DNA of 14,841 bases. It comes from Thermoflexales bacterium (GTDB lineage Bacteria; Chloroflexota; Anaerolineae; Fen-1058). Position 1 is the first letter of the stretch, and each line of letters begins with the position of its first letter. The stretch is from assembly GCA_016931085.1 (NCBI GenBank), contig JAFGFO010000043.1:1-14841 (forward strand). Reading direction: 5' to 3'. A model generated the notes under the pieces. The model searched no databases and had not been told where the DNA came from. It worked only from the letters and a program-made list of their open reading frames with translations. The position numbers and the translations under genes are program-made. Shown in pieces: positions 1-5,756 of the stretch.

Positions 1-1178
1 CGACTGGAACCTCCAGCCGACGCCTTGAACTCGACTCGTTCTTTCAACATCCCTCGCGTCCACAAGCTGACCTGGCGCGAGAGACGCTTGCTTGCAGCTT
101 TGCCGCGAATGTCCAATCGTTCGGTAATGATAACACAAGGTTGGCGTTTGCGCAAAACCTGGTTGGTAGCCGTGTTGATCTGCCTAGCCATCTCGGCGCG
201 CAGCCTGCGCCGCGTCTCGTTCAGCTTCTTGCGTCCCAGGTTGAAACGGAGAATGTTGCGCGCTTTTCGGTGATCGCCTCGCTCTGCCGCTTTTTTCGCA
301 ATCTGATGCAGCCTGTTGCGCTTGCGTCCTTTGTCCGTAAGCCGTTTGGATGCCCTGTCTAGCAGTCGACCGAACTCTGTCCCGTAGCGTTCGCCGCACT
401 CGTCGGTAAAGACCTCGCTCACACCTGCGTCTAGCCCACATGCCTCACCCACAAGAGATTGAGACGATTTAACCTCGACCGCATAGTGAACTTCCACCCG
501 CTGCCGCCCTACGTCCAGTATCAGCCGGATCGTGCCGCGAATCGGTGTGTTGCCAGTGAGGGGGATGACGATGCGTCGGCCTGGAACGAGGCTCATCACT
601 TTGATATACTGTGCACCACCGTGAGTGAACACTTCGTACATCTGAGCGTCAAAGGCCGCCGAGCGTGCTAGCTTGACTCTGGACAAACCTGAACGTTTTC
701 CTGCTTCGCGTCCCCGGATGACGCGCCTGAGATAGTTACGCACTTGCCGACGTTCAGCCTGGGCAATCTCGAAATGCTCCGGCTCCGGCGCTCGCCCACC
801 AACCAGTTGCGCCAAGCGCTGCGGCGACTTGAGGAGCCAGTAGGCATAGTGCTTTTGAGCGTCGCTCCAGTAAGCCTGACTGGCCACGCGAGGGCGTAGG
901 TTGGCAGCCAAGGCACTCCACCACTTGCTGACTGTCTCGTGAGCATCCTTGAGCGCCGACTTCCACGCACGCGCCTGCAAGCCGTGTGGGCTGGCGTAGC
1001 CGCCATGCACCAGCTCGTCGCGCCGGGCACGGTGTGAGTGATGGCTGGCGAAATGCTCAGCCTGGCCCAAAAAGATCAAGTGTGTATCCTTCTCGCCGGC
1101 ATAGCGCTTGACCAGCTCTACCAACGCATCCCATTTGCCCTGGTTCAGGGTATAACTCACACGACGAATGGTTCTCAT
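1..1178 (-). CDS. tnpB: TnpB-like RNA-guided endonuclease (IS200/IS605 OrfB family), 3' end cut by window edge
   Basis: An uninterrupted frame of 392 codons enters from the left edge, so the C-terminus is missing. The ATG at 1178 follows GGAG (1184-1187) at 5-base spacing. The RuvC-like motif I is GLDAGVSEVFTD, with catalytic D250. The second acidic motif is VIITERLDIRG, with E353. Both match TnpB/IS605 OrfB nucleases, which cut DNA guided by an RNA transcribed from the element's 3' end. The segment WTRGMLKERVEFKAS begins the conserved stretch leading to the zinc finger and third Asp, which lie outside the window. The region before motif I (about 240 residues) is longer than the roughly 190 usual in compact TnpB. 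No tnpA is adjacent, and the gene starts 24 bases after the FtsK-like stop on the same strand. The family call is firm; activity cannot be judged without the C-terminus. Confidence 0.87.
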   Translation of the reverse strand, partial: MRTIRRVSYTLNQGKWDALVELVKRYAGEKDTHLIFLGQAEHFASHHSHRARRDELVHGGYASPHGLQARAWKSALKDAHETVSKWWSALAANLRPRVASQAYWSDAQKHYAYWLLKSPQRLAQLVGGRAPEPEHFEIAQAERRQVRNYLRRVIRGREAGKRSGLSRVKLARSAAFDAQMYEVFTHGGAQYIKVMSLVPGRRIVIPLTGNTPIRGTIRLILDVGRQRVEVHYAVEVKSSQSLVGEACGLDAGVSEVFTDECGERYGTEFGRLLDRASKRLTDKGRKRNRLHQIAKKAAERGDHRKARNILRFNLGRKKLNETRRRLRAEMARQINTATNQVLRKRQPCVIITERLDIRGKAASKRLSRQVSLWTRGMLKERVEFKASAGGSS

Positions 1179-1202
1179 CTTCACTCCATTATCAGCGATT
1201 CA

Positions 1203-2360
1203 TCATGCCTTGTCAATCAACAAGCTAGCCGCAATCCTTATCAGCCTGTCGTCGGGTAAATAATATCCCTGCAACTCTTGCGGCTCGCCGTCCAGTTTGG
1301 CCAGCAAACGGCCTGGCTTGTCGCGCGCGATTCGCTCCGCGCCGGGGCAGCCGGCCAGACGCGCCGCCGCCCCGTCTTGCACCCTCAGCACGATCCGCGA
1401 GGAAAGATTGACACTCACCACGCGCGGGAGAATGTCAGCCGTCCCGTGGGTAGCAGCCATCCATAGGAATACCCCCGTCGCGCGCGCCTTGCTGGCCAAG
1501 CGCTTGAGAAGATTGGCCAACTCGGAGCGAAGGCCTGTTTGCAGCGTCAGGTCGAGGCATTCGTCAATCACGGCCAGGATGTAGGGCATTGTTGATCTAC
1601 CGGCTTGCCGATTATACCCCTCCAGATCGCGTGCGCCGGCCTCGGCAATGAGGCCGGCGCGCCGGTCAACCTCGGCCGCCAGGTTAGCCAGGGCCGCCAC
1701 GGCTGTCTCGACCTCGCTCGCCACCGACCCACGCAGGTGGGGAACGTCACGCCAGACGGCAAACTCCATTTGCTTGGGGTCAATCAACACCACCCGCAAG
1801 TGTTCCGGCCCGACCTCGCTCAACAAAGCCGCCAGCGCGCAGTGTAGCCAGGATGATTTGCCCGCGCCGCTGGCACCCATGATCAGCGTGTGTCCCAGGT
1901 CGGGCAACTCGCGCCACACATCGCCAGCCTGCCCTCGACCAATGGGCACCGCCAGCGAGTTGCCCGATCGCCCTCCTGGTCGGCGGGAAGGTCGCAAATC
2001 CAACTCTACTCGATCAGGCAAGTAAGTCTGTCTCAGGCGAACCGCATACATCAGACTGGGGCGCGTCACAATCCTCACCTCGCGCTTCGTCGCCGCTTCC
2101 AATTGCGCCTTGACACGAGAGCTGGCGAGATCGGCCACGGCAGTATGCCAGAGTCGCCGCACGTCCACCACGAAACTGGCCCAGCGGTCGCCCCACACAT
2201 CGGCTGACTCGAAGCAGACCGCCCAGTACGTACCGTCGCGATTACGATGCACAAACCCCATACGGTCCAGCGTGGCCAAGATCAGCGCGCCAACCTCCTC
2301 GGCTTCTCTAACCGGAAGCGTCGGCAGATTGCGGCGGATAGGTATGACGTCAGTGCTCAT
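1203..2360 (-). CDS. FtsK/SpoIIIE-type DNA-translocase ATPase without membrane domain
   Basis: The protein has 385 residues. Walker A is GASGAGKS (162-169), followed by LRVVLIDPKQMEFAVW (188-203), the conserved FtsK strand. Walker B is ILAVIDECLDL (D266, E267), and MAATHGT (301-307) corresponds to the ATQRP sensor motif. FtsK-type motors pump double-stranded DNA in division, sporulation, or conjugation (TraB of actinomycete plasmids). This one lacks both the N-terminal membrane segments and the C-terminal gamma winged helix. Residues 1-140 are an unrecognised adaptor domain. The start ATG overlaps the stop of the upstream membrane-protein gene by 4 bases (ATGA), so translation is probably coupled. 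Membrane attachment may come from the two upstream proteins. The ATPase family is confident; DNA transfer, partition or element replication is inference. Confidence 0.9.
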   Translation of the reverse strand: MSTDVIPIRRNLPTLPVREAEEVGALILATLDRMGFVHRNRDGTYWAVCFESADVWGDRWASFVVDVRRLWHTAVADLASSRVKAQLEAATKREVRIVTRPSLMYAVRLRQTYLPDRVELDLRPSRRPGGRSGNSLAVPIGRGQAGDVWRELPDLGHTLIMGASGAGKSSWLHCALAALLSEVGPEHLRVVLIDPKQMEFAVWRDVPHLRGSVASEVETAVAALANLAAEVDRRAGLIAEAGARDLEGYNRQAGRSTMPYILAVIDECLDLTLQTGLRSELANLLKRLASKARATGVFLWMAATHGTADILPRVVSVNLSSRIVLRVQDGAAARLAGCPGAERIARDKPGRLLAKLDGEPQELQGYYLPDDRLIRIAASLLIDKA

Positions 2361-3127
2361 AACCCGTTCTCCATCACAAACTGCTCAAATCTCTCCACTG
2401 CGCCCGGATCGTTGATTACTGTCACGTGTAACCCACGTTGGTTGGCCGGGTTGTATTCGCCTTCAATCACCCACTCGCCGCTGGCCTCGTTGGGTGGCAC
2501 AACTGGCAGAACCACTCGAGGCTCGACCACCCCCATAGCCCGGTATGCCCGCCAGAACAAGACCAATGTTGCCAAGAAGCCCAAGCCAAACGCCACGTAC
2601 AAGAAACGCTCGGCGTAACGCGCTACCCGCTCCTGGCGTTCCCATCCAGCTTGTTCTTGTTGATAAGCAGTATCAGTTGCCCTGATCGCCTGTGCTCTAT
2701 CAGTAGCTTGTACTTGGGCAGCACTGGCAGCCTGGGTTGCCTCAAGTCCCATCGCCTGCCGCGTTGCCTCCAGTGCCTGGTCAGTTGCCTTCGCCGCCTG
2801 GGCCTGCGCGGTCGTTGCTGCCCTAGCCTGGTACGCTTGGGCTGTGGCCGTGGCCTCTGCCGATACCGCCTGCCGCGTGGCAAGCTGTGCCGCCTGACGA
2901 TACTGTGCCTGCACCGTTGCCGCTGCCAGCGTGGCCAACGCCCCACTGACCGGGTCTTGGGCGCAGGCGGGCGAGAAAGCCAAAGCAAGCATGAACAGGA
3001 CAACCCCGCCCAGCGCAGCCCACTCCCTCGCCCCCAAGAGGGCGAGGGTTGAGCTTACCCTGAGCTTGTCCCGAGCGGAGCCGAGGGGCGAAGTCGAAGG
3101 AGTGAGGGGATATTTACGCGCACTCAT
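2357..3127 (-). CDS. Two-TM membrane protein with long Ala/Thr/Gln-rich helical external segment
   Basis: Not a family I recognise. The 256-residue protein has a hydrophobic segment at about 37-53 ending in ACAQ, an Ala/Gln/Thr-rich predicted helix or coiled coil at about 60-165 with repeated ATQA/ATDR-type units, a second membrane segment at 174-194, and a cytoplasmic tail. The tail ends in VTVINDPGAVERFEQ, which matches the tail of the upstream gene product. The ATG overlaps the preceding stop by 4 bases, and the stop overlaps the FtsK-like start by 4 bases. Residues 5-35 are encoded by a palindromic repeat-like sequence (3025-3115), so the N-terminus seems to have been extended by an inserted repeat. 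No good downstream start codon exists before the first TM, so the long form was kept. Role inferred: membrane partner of the FtsK-like motor. Confidence 0.75.
   Translation of the reverse strand: MSARKYPLTPSTSPLGSARDKLRVSSTLALLGAREWAALGGVVLFMLALAFSPACAQDPVSGALATLAAATVQAQYRQAAQLATRQAVSAEATATAQAYQARAATTAQAQAAKATDQALEATRQAMGLEATQAASAAQVQATDRAQAIRATDTAYQQEQAGWERQERVARYAERFLYVAFGLGFLATLVLFWRAYRAMGVVEPRVVLPVVPPNEASGEWVIEGEYNPANQRGLHVTVINDPGAVERFEQFVMENGL
3025..3115. repeat. Palindromic dispersed-repeat-like element inside a coding start
   Basis: A perfect 9-base inverted repeat, CCCTCGCCC (3025-3033) and GGGCGAGGG (3040-3048), is followed by a GC-rich block (about 3056-3105) containing ACCCTGAGCTTGTCC and GGGCGAAGTCGAAGG. 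This type of block is familiar as an intergenic dispersed repeat in many environmental bacterial genomes. Here it lies in frame within the first 35 codons of the membrane-protein gene. Repeat status is inferred from resemblance; no second copy is in this window. Confidence 0.5.
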
Positions 3128-3906
3128 TTCCGCCCACCTTCCAGCAACCTCTGCTCAAAGTTCTCGATCTGCTCGGGGTCTTGGATCACCTGCACGGCCG
3201 GCATACGCGCCGCGGGCGGCGGCAAAGTCGTTCCTCCTTCCTTGACCGTCATTCGCCCCGCCACCGGGGGCAGGCGTGGCCAGCGGTTCTGAGCCGCCGC
3301 GATCTGCGCCACTTGCGCCTGGCCTGTGATCTGCATCACCGCCGGCTCACTGCCGGGTTGGGGGAACTGTGCACCCGCCCCGCCTTGCCGCACTCCTATC
3401 GCCTCCAACAACCCGCTCGCCAGCGAGGGTGCAGTATAAATCGTCGTCGGCCCCAAGGCACGGTTGCCGTCGTGCACGATGGTAACACCGTTCCAAAAGC
3501 GCCGCACGATGAGGGGGTAAAGGCCGGCGCTGTTGGGATAAACCGCCGTGGCGCGCTTGTTGACCCAGGCCACCGCCGCAAAGGCCAGCCCGACCACAAA
3601 TACCAGCGCACCTACCCCGGCGCCGATGGCCATCAGGGTGTTGCGCAGCGTGAGAGCGGGTCCTGCCGCCTCCGCCGCCTGCCGCTCCAACTCGCGTGCG
3701 GCCGCCTCGTCCGCCGCGACCAGCGCCACGCGGGTGGCCTGCGCCTCTTGCACCGGGTTGTGCATGTTCACCAGGCTTTGCCCGTCACCGACCGTGACCG
3801 TGTGGCCGCTGAGCACGCTGATCCCCATGCACGCCAGCCCGGCCAGCGTAGCCAGGATGATGGCCATCGCCAGCGCGTTTGCCGTTGCATGTCGTACACT
3901 GTTCAT
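3124..3906 (-). CDS. Two-TM membrane protein, paralogue of the downstream membrane protein
   Basis: Unrecognised family, 260 residues. TM1 is at about 10-30 (ALAMAIILATLAGLACMG), followed by an external stretch with a charged Ala/Glu-rich helix (about 52-82), TM2 at 91-116, and a cytoplasmic region of about 140 residues. That region contains WNGVTIVHDGNRALGPTTIY and Pro/Gln-rich linkers. It ends in VQVIQDPEQIENFEQ, matching the tail of the next gene product at V-VI-DP, E-FEQ and a late Gly, so the two share architecture and probably ancestry. The ATG at 3906 follows GGAGG (3912-3916), which sits just after a strong hairpin. The next gene overlaps it by 4 bases. It probably heads the membrane-protein/FtsK operon. 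A scaffold or anchor for the motor is inference. Confidence 0.78.
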   Translation of the reverse strand: MNSVRHATANALAMAIILATLAGLACMGISVLSGHTVTVGDGQSLVNMHNPVQEAQATRVALVAADEAAARELERQAAEAAGPALTLRNTLMAIGAGVGALVFVVGLAFAAVAWVNKRATAVYPNSAGLYPLIVRRFWNGVTIVHDGNRALGPTTIYTAPSLASGLLEAIGVRQGGAGAQFPQPGSEPAVMQITGQAQVAQIAAAQNRWPRLPPVAGRMTVKEGGTTLPPPAARMPAVQVIQDPEQIENFEQRLLEGGRK

Positions 3907-3920
3907 CGTTGCCTCCGTGA

Positions 3921-3959
3921 GGGCAGCAGATCACGCTGTTGTGGCGTGACCTGCTACCC
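3921..3959 (-). promoter_or_regulatory. Imperfect hairpin immediately upstream of the operon's ribosome binding site
   Basis: AGCAG, one mismatch and TCACGC (3925-3936) pair with GCGTGA, one mismatch and CTGCT (3944-3955) around loop TGTTGTG. GGG/CCC can extend the base. It ends 4 bases before the GGAGG that serves the gene starting at 3906, so it could be an operator or a translational control structure. Confidence 0.45.
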
Positions 3960-3970
3960 AATGGCCGGTT

Positions 3971-3999
3971 AAACACAAAAACCGGCGTGTGACGCCGGT
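3971..3999 (-). terminator. Intrinsic terminator-like hairpin with a competing antiterminator pairing
   Basis: Read on the minus strand, ACCGGCGT-CAC-ACGCCGGT is a perfect 8-bp stem with a 3-base loop, followed directly by TTTTGTGTTT. The plus-strand reading has no T-tract, so the element is oriented for leftward transcripts from the RHH gene. The distal arm can instead pair with AACCGGC (read on the minus strand, 3970-3964), giving a 7-bp alternative that would break the terminator. It either ends the RHH transcript or acts as an attenuator before the membrane-protein/FtsK operon. Confidence 0.6.
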
Positions 4000-4137
4000 C
4001 GAGGTGTGCGCAAAGGCTTGCGGCCAATGAGCCGCATGGTATAATACTGCCAACCTGTGCGCCGGTACCGCCGGCGTGTGGGCCAGGGGTCGTGTTAGTG
4101 CCCCAAACACTACACGGCCCCGCGCGCTTCTCGCGTG

Positions 4138-4323
4138 CTATCCCTCTATATCGTCTTCTCCTACTTTATGTAGTGACAATTCGATGTCGCCGCTTACCCA
4201 TGCTTTTAGGAAGTTGCGCAGCACTTGAGCAAGGGTCAAATCATTCTCTTTCGCTTTTTGATGCGCGTCTTCCAATAACTTGCCTGCTAATCTAAAACGA
4301 TACGATTTGTCCTTGCTTATCAT
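4138..4323 (-). CDS. Small ribbon-helix-helix-like DNA-binding protein
   Basis: The protein has 61 residues. The ATG at 4323 follows GAGG (about 4329-4332). A longer in-frame start at 4386 would place the promoter inside the gene and is rejected. The sequence KSYRFRLAGKLLEDAHQKAK then NDLTLAQVLRNFLKAWV has the short basic strand plus two helices typical of Arc/CopG-like (RHH) regulators, which dimerise and bind operators, often controlling their own transcription or plasmid replication and partition genes. The acidic tail (VGEDDIEG) is unassigned. It has its own consensus promoter and lies upstream of the membrane-protein/FtsK genes on the same strand, and divergent from the lipoprotein/TPR/vWA module, so it could regulate either side. 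The gene and its surroundings are more AT-rich than the neighbours, hinting at separate origin. RHH assignment is from pattern, moderate confidence. Confidence 0.68.
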   Translation of the reverse strand: MISKDKSYRFRLAGKLLEDAHQKAKENDLTLAQVLRNFLKAWVSGDIELSLHKVGEDDIEG

Positions 4324-4344
4324 GTGTCCCTCATAGACACACCA

Positions 4345-4374
4345 ATTATACACCCAAATTGTGAAACTTGTCAA
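4345..4374 (-). promoter_or_regulatory. Consensus sigma-70-type promoter of the RHH gene
   Basis: On the minus strand, TTGACA (4374-4369) and TATAAT (4350-4345) are both perfect consensus hexamers with an 18-base spacer. The RHH start codon lies about 21 bases beyond the -10 box. Confidence 0.75.
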
Positions 4375-4439
4375 GCTTTTTGGCAAGCTCGAGATTAAAC
4401 ATCAATAATTTGCATAATATCTCTCTTTTTTTTTATGAA

Positions 4440-4452
4440 TATAATGTATAAT
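4440..4452 (+). promoter_or_regulatory. AT-rich region with two -10-like boxes upstream of the lipoprotein gene
   Basis: TATAAT occurs twice, at 4440-4445 and 4447-4452, 28-40 bases before the GTG start. No good -35 box stands at 17 bases; the expected place is a T-rich tract (about 4420-4434). A promoter is plausible but weakly supported, possibly activator-dependent. With the RHH promoter it forms a divergent promoter region. Confidence 0.4.
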
Positions 4453-4479
4453 AGAATGTAATCAAGGCTGAGGTCAAAG

Positions 4480-4971
4480 GTGAAAGGAATCGCCACAATA
4501 GCAGCAGCGATGATACTGTGTATATTTTGGGGAGCAAGCTGCTCGTCAAGGGTGGCCTCTACATCTCTCCCTTTCACGCTTGCTGCACCTCAACTGGCGC
4601 CAGGCGAATCGGCCCGGCTGCCCCTGGATTCCGGCGGCGGGCCGACGGTCGAGTCGCCCCACTTGCAATTGAACGTCGAGGTCACCGACAAGCAGACTGG
4701 CCGGCGGGTCGACGACGCCCGCGTCTCGCTCGATGGGCAGGTGCTTGGGCGCGGCTGCTGCCTGGTGGTGGTGATCGAGGCAAGCACCCCACACACGCTG
4801 ACCGTCACGGCTGATGGCTACGCGCCTTGGGAGGTCATGCTCAATCCGCACATCCGGCACAACACGGTGATGACCGCGCCGGTGGAGTTGGAACCAATCA
4901 AGCCGGAGGCTCGCTTGCCCCGGCTCATTTTCGTCAAACTGACGCGAGATAGCAGAATTACGGAGGATTAA
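4480..4971 (+). CDS. Predicted lipoprotein with PEGA/carboxypeptidase-regulatory-like beta domain
   Basis: The protein has 163 residues and a GTG start preceded by GAGG (about 4469-4472). The N-terminus MKGIATIAAAMILCIFWGASC resembles a lipoprotein signal peptide with C21 as the lipidation site, although the -3 position (G) is not the classic Leu. Residues 64-138 read as a small beta-sandwich: NVEVTDKQTGRRVDDARVSL, then HTLTVTADGYAPWEVML. This is the turn pattern of PEGA or carboxypeptidase-regulatory-like domains, often found on surface proteins. It is the first gene of a plus-strand module: its TAA is one base from the ATG of the 3-TM/TPR gene. Its function is not known. An extracytoplasmic sensing or structural part of a membrane complex with the next two products is inference. 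Confidence 0.75.
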   Translation: MKGIATIAAAMILCIFWGASCSSRVASTSLPFTLAAPQLAPGESARLPLDSGGGPTVESPHLQLNVEVTDKQTGRRVDDARVSLDGQVLGRGCCLVVVIEASTPHTLTVTADGYAPWEVMLNPHIRHNTVMTAPVELEPIKPEARLPRLIFVKLTRDSRITED

Positions 4972-4972
4972 A

Positions 4973-5725
4973 ATGGCCGAGGTCCTTAGAATAGTGGGAA
5001 CGATTGCCGGTATCGGCGGTATAAGCCTGGGTATTGTTCTGATCATCTATCGGGATTTTGTTCGAGACTTTATCCAGTCGAGAGTTTTCAAAACCTTGTC
5101 CTCGGGACAGGCGACGCTCTTGATGGGCGCCGTCGTCGTCTTTACTTTCTCTATTGCGATCATTGGCATATTTACGGGTTTTGTCAAAGACAGCGGTTCT
5201 GTTTCCTTTATTTTGCTCGTCGTTGTCCTGTTAGTGTTCATACTTTCTGTTCTGTACCTGACCACCAAACGAATAAACAACGAGCCGTCCCAACCCGCCG
5301 AAGCAGGCATATTCTTTCGAGTGCACAACCTGGTCGAACACTCTGATTTTGAGAAGGCCGAAAAGGAACTCACAATGGCTGCCAACGCCCAACGTAATTC
5401 GGCCGATTTTTGGTATTGGCGATCCAAGATTGCGTTCGCGAAAGAAAATTCCCCAGTCGCCTCAGCCTACGTCGAAGAAGCGCTCAAGCGGGACCCGCGC
5501 CACATCCACAGCCTGGTGCTCAAGATCAAGTTGCTCTTGTTGAGCGGCAAAAAGGGCGACTGGGCGAAGGCAAAAGACCTGGCGGAAAAGAGTTATGGGC
5601 TATCGGACTCGATGGACGTCTGGTTGGCCAGCTTGAAAGCAGAAAACATGCTCTCGCCCGGCCCCAAGACCAACCACGAGCTAGACACCAAATGCCCGCC
5701 TCCAGCCTATGTGTGGAATCACTAG
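4973..5725 (+). CDS. Three-TM membrane protein with cytosolic TPR-like domain
   Basis: The protein has 250 residues; the start is preceded by GGAGG (about 4961-4965). Membrane segments lie at about 4-26, 47-71 and 76-98. The first is followed by the amphipathic YRDFVRDFIQSRVFKTLSSG. That pattern (GIGGISLG..., charged linker, 'F-LS-QA-LL') recalls N-terminal membrane modules seen in some bacterial conflict and STAND-associated proteins, though this is only a resemblance. Residues 110-225 are helical and TPR-like: DFEKAEKELTMAAN, DFWYWRSKIAFA, ASAYVEEALKRDPRHIHSLV, WAKAKDLAEKSYGL. These are helix pairs for protein-protein binding. The tail ends NHELDTKCPPPAYVWNH. It sits between the lipoprotein and vWA genes in one transcription unit and may be the membrane scaffold that binds the vWA protein. 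The biological role is unknown. Confidence 0.75.
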   Translation: MAEVLRIVGTIAGIGGISLGIVLIIYRDFVRDFIQSRVFKTLSSGQATLLMGAVVVFTFSIAIIGIFTGFVKDSGSVSFILLVVVLLVFILSVLYLTTKRINNEPSQPAEAGIFFRVHNLVEHSDFEKAEKELTMAANAQRNSADFWYWRSKIAFAKENSPVASAYVEEALKRDPRHIHSLVLKIKLLLLSGKKGDWAKAKDLAEKSYGLSDSMDVWLASLKAENMLSPGPKTNHELDTKCPPPAYVWNH

Positions 5726-5756
5726 CCAAGACAAAAATCAGCAAGGAGAAACGACA

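Larger units (their letters stand above)
3907..4137 (-). promoter_or_regulatory. Hairpin-rich leader between RHH gene and membrane-protein operon
   Basis: This gene-free stretch contains at least five inverted repeats: 4086-4121 (about 14 bp, one bulge, loop CCCCAAA), 4061-4075, 4019-4036 (TGCGGC/GCCGCA), 3981-3999 (8 bp perfect) and 3921-3959. Two pairs are mutually exclusive: CGCAA/TTGCG (4009-4022) competes with 4019-4036, and 3964-3970/3980-3986 competes with 3981-3999. A direct repeat CCGGCGTGTG occurs at 3982-3991 and 4071-4080. It could be an attenuating leader, a small RNA, or a replication or regulatory locus. The structure is visible; the function is inferred. Confidence 0.55.

Noticed and set aside
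668..1030. Minus-strand open frame inside the TnpB-like gene
   Set aside because: It is a shifted frame within the continuous TnpB-like frame, which has the catalytic motifs and runs through to the left edge.
4018..4045. Plus-strand promoter TTGCGG-16-TATAAT inside the leader
   Set aside because: The -35 match is poor and no gene or clear RNA follows on the plus strand; the -10 box may be chance. An antisense RNA cannot be excluded.
4395..4577. Minus-strand 60-codon open frame in the AT-rich divergent region
   Set aside because: It covers the control region and the start of the lipoprotein gene, has no ribosome site and has random-looking composition.
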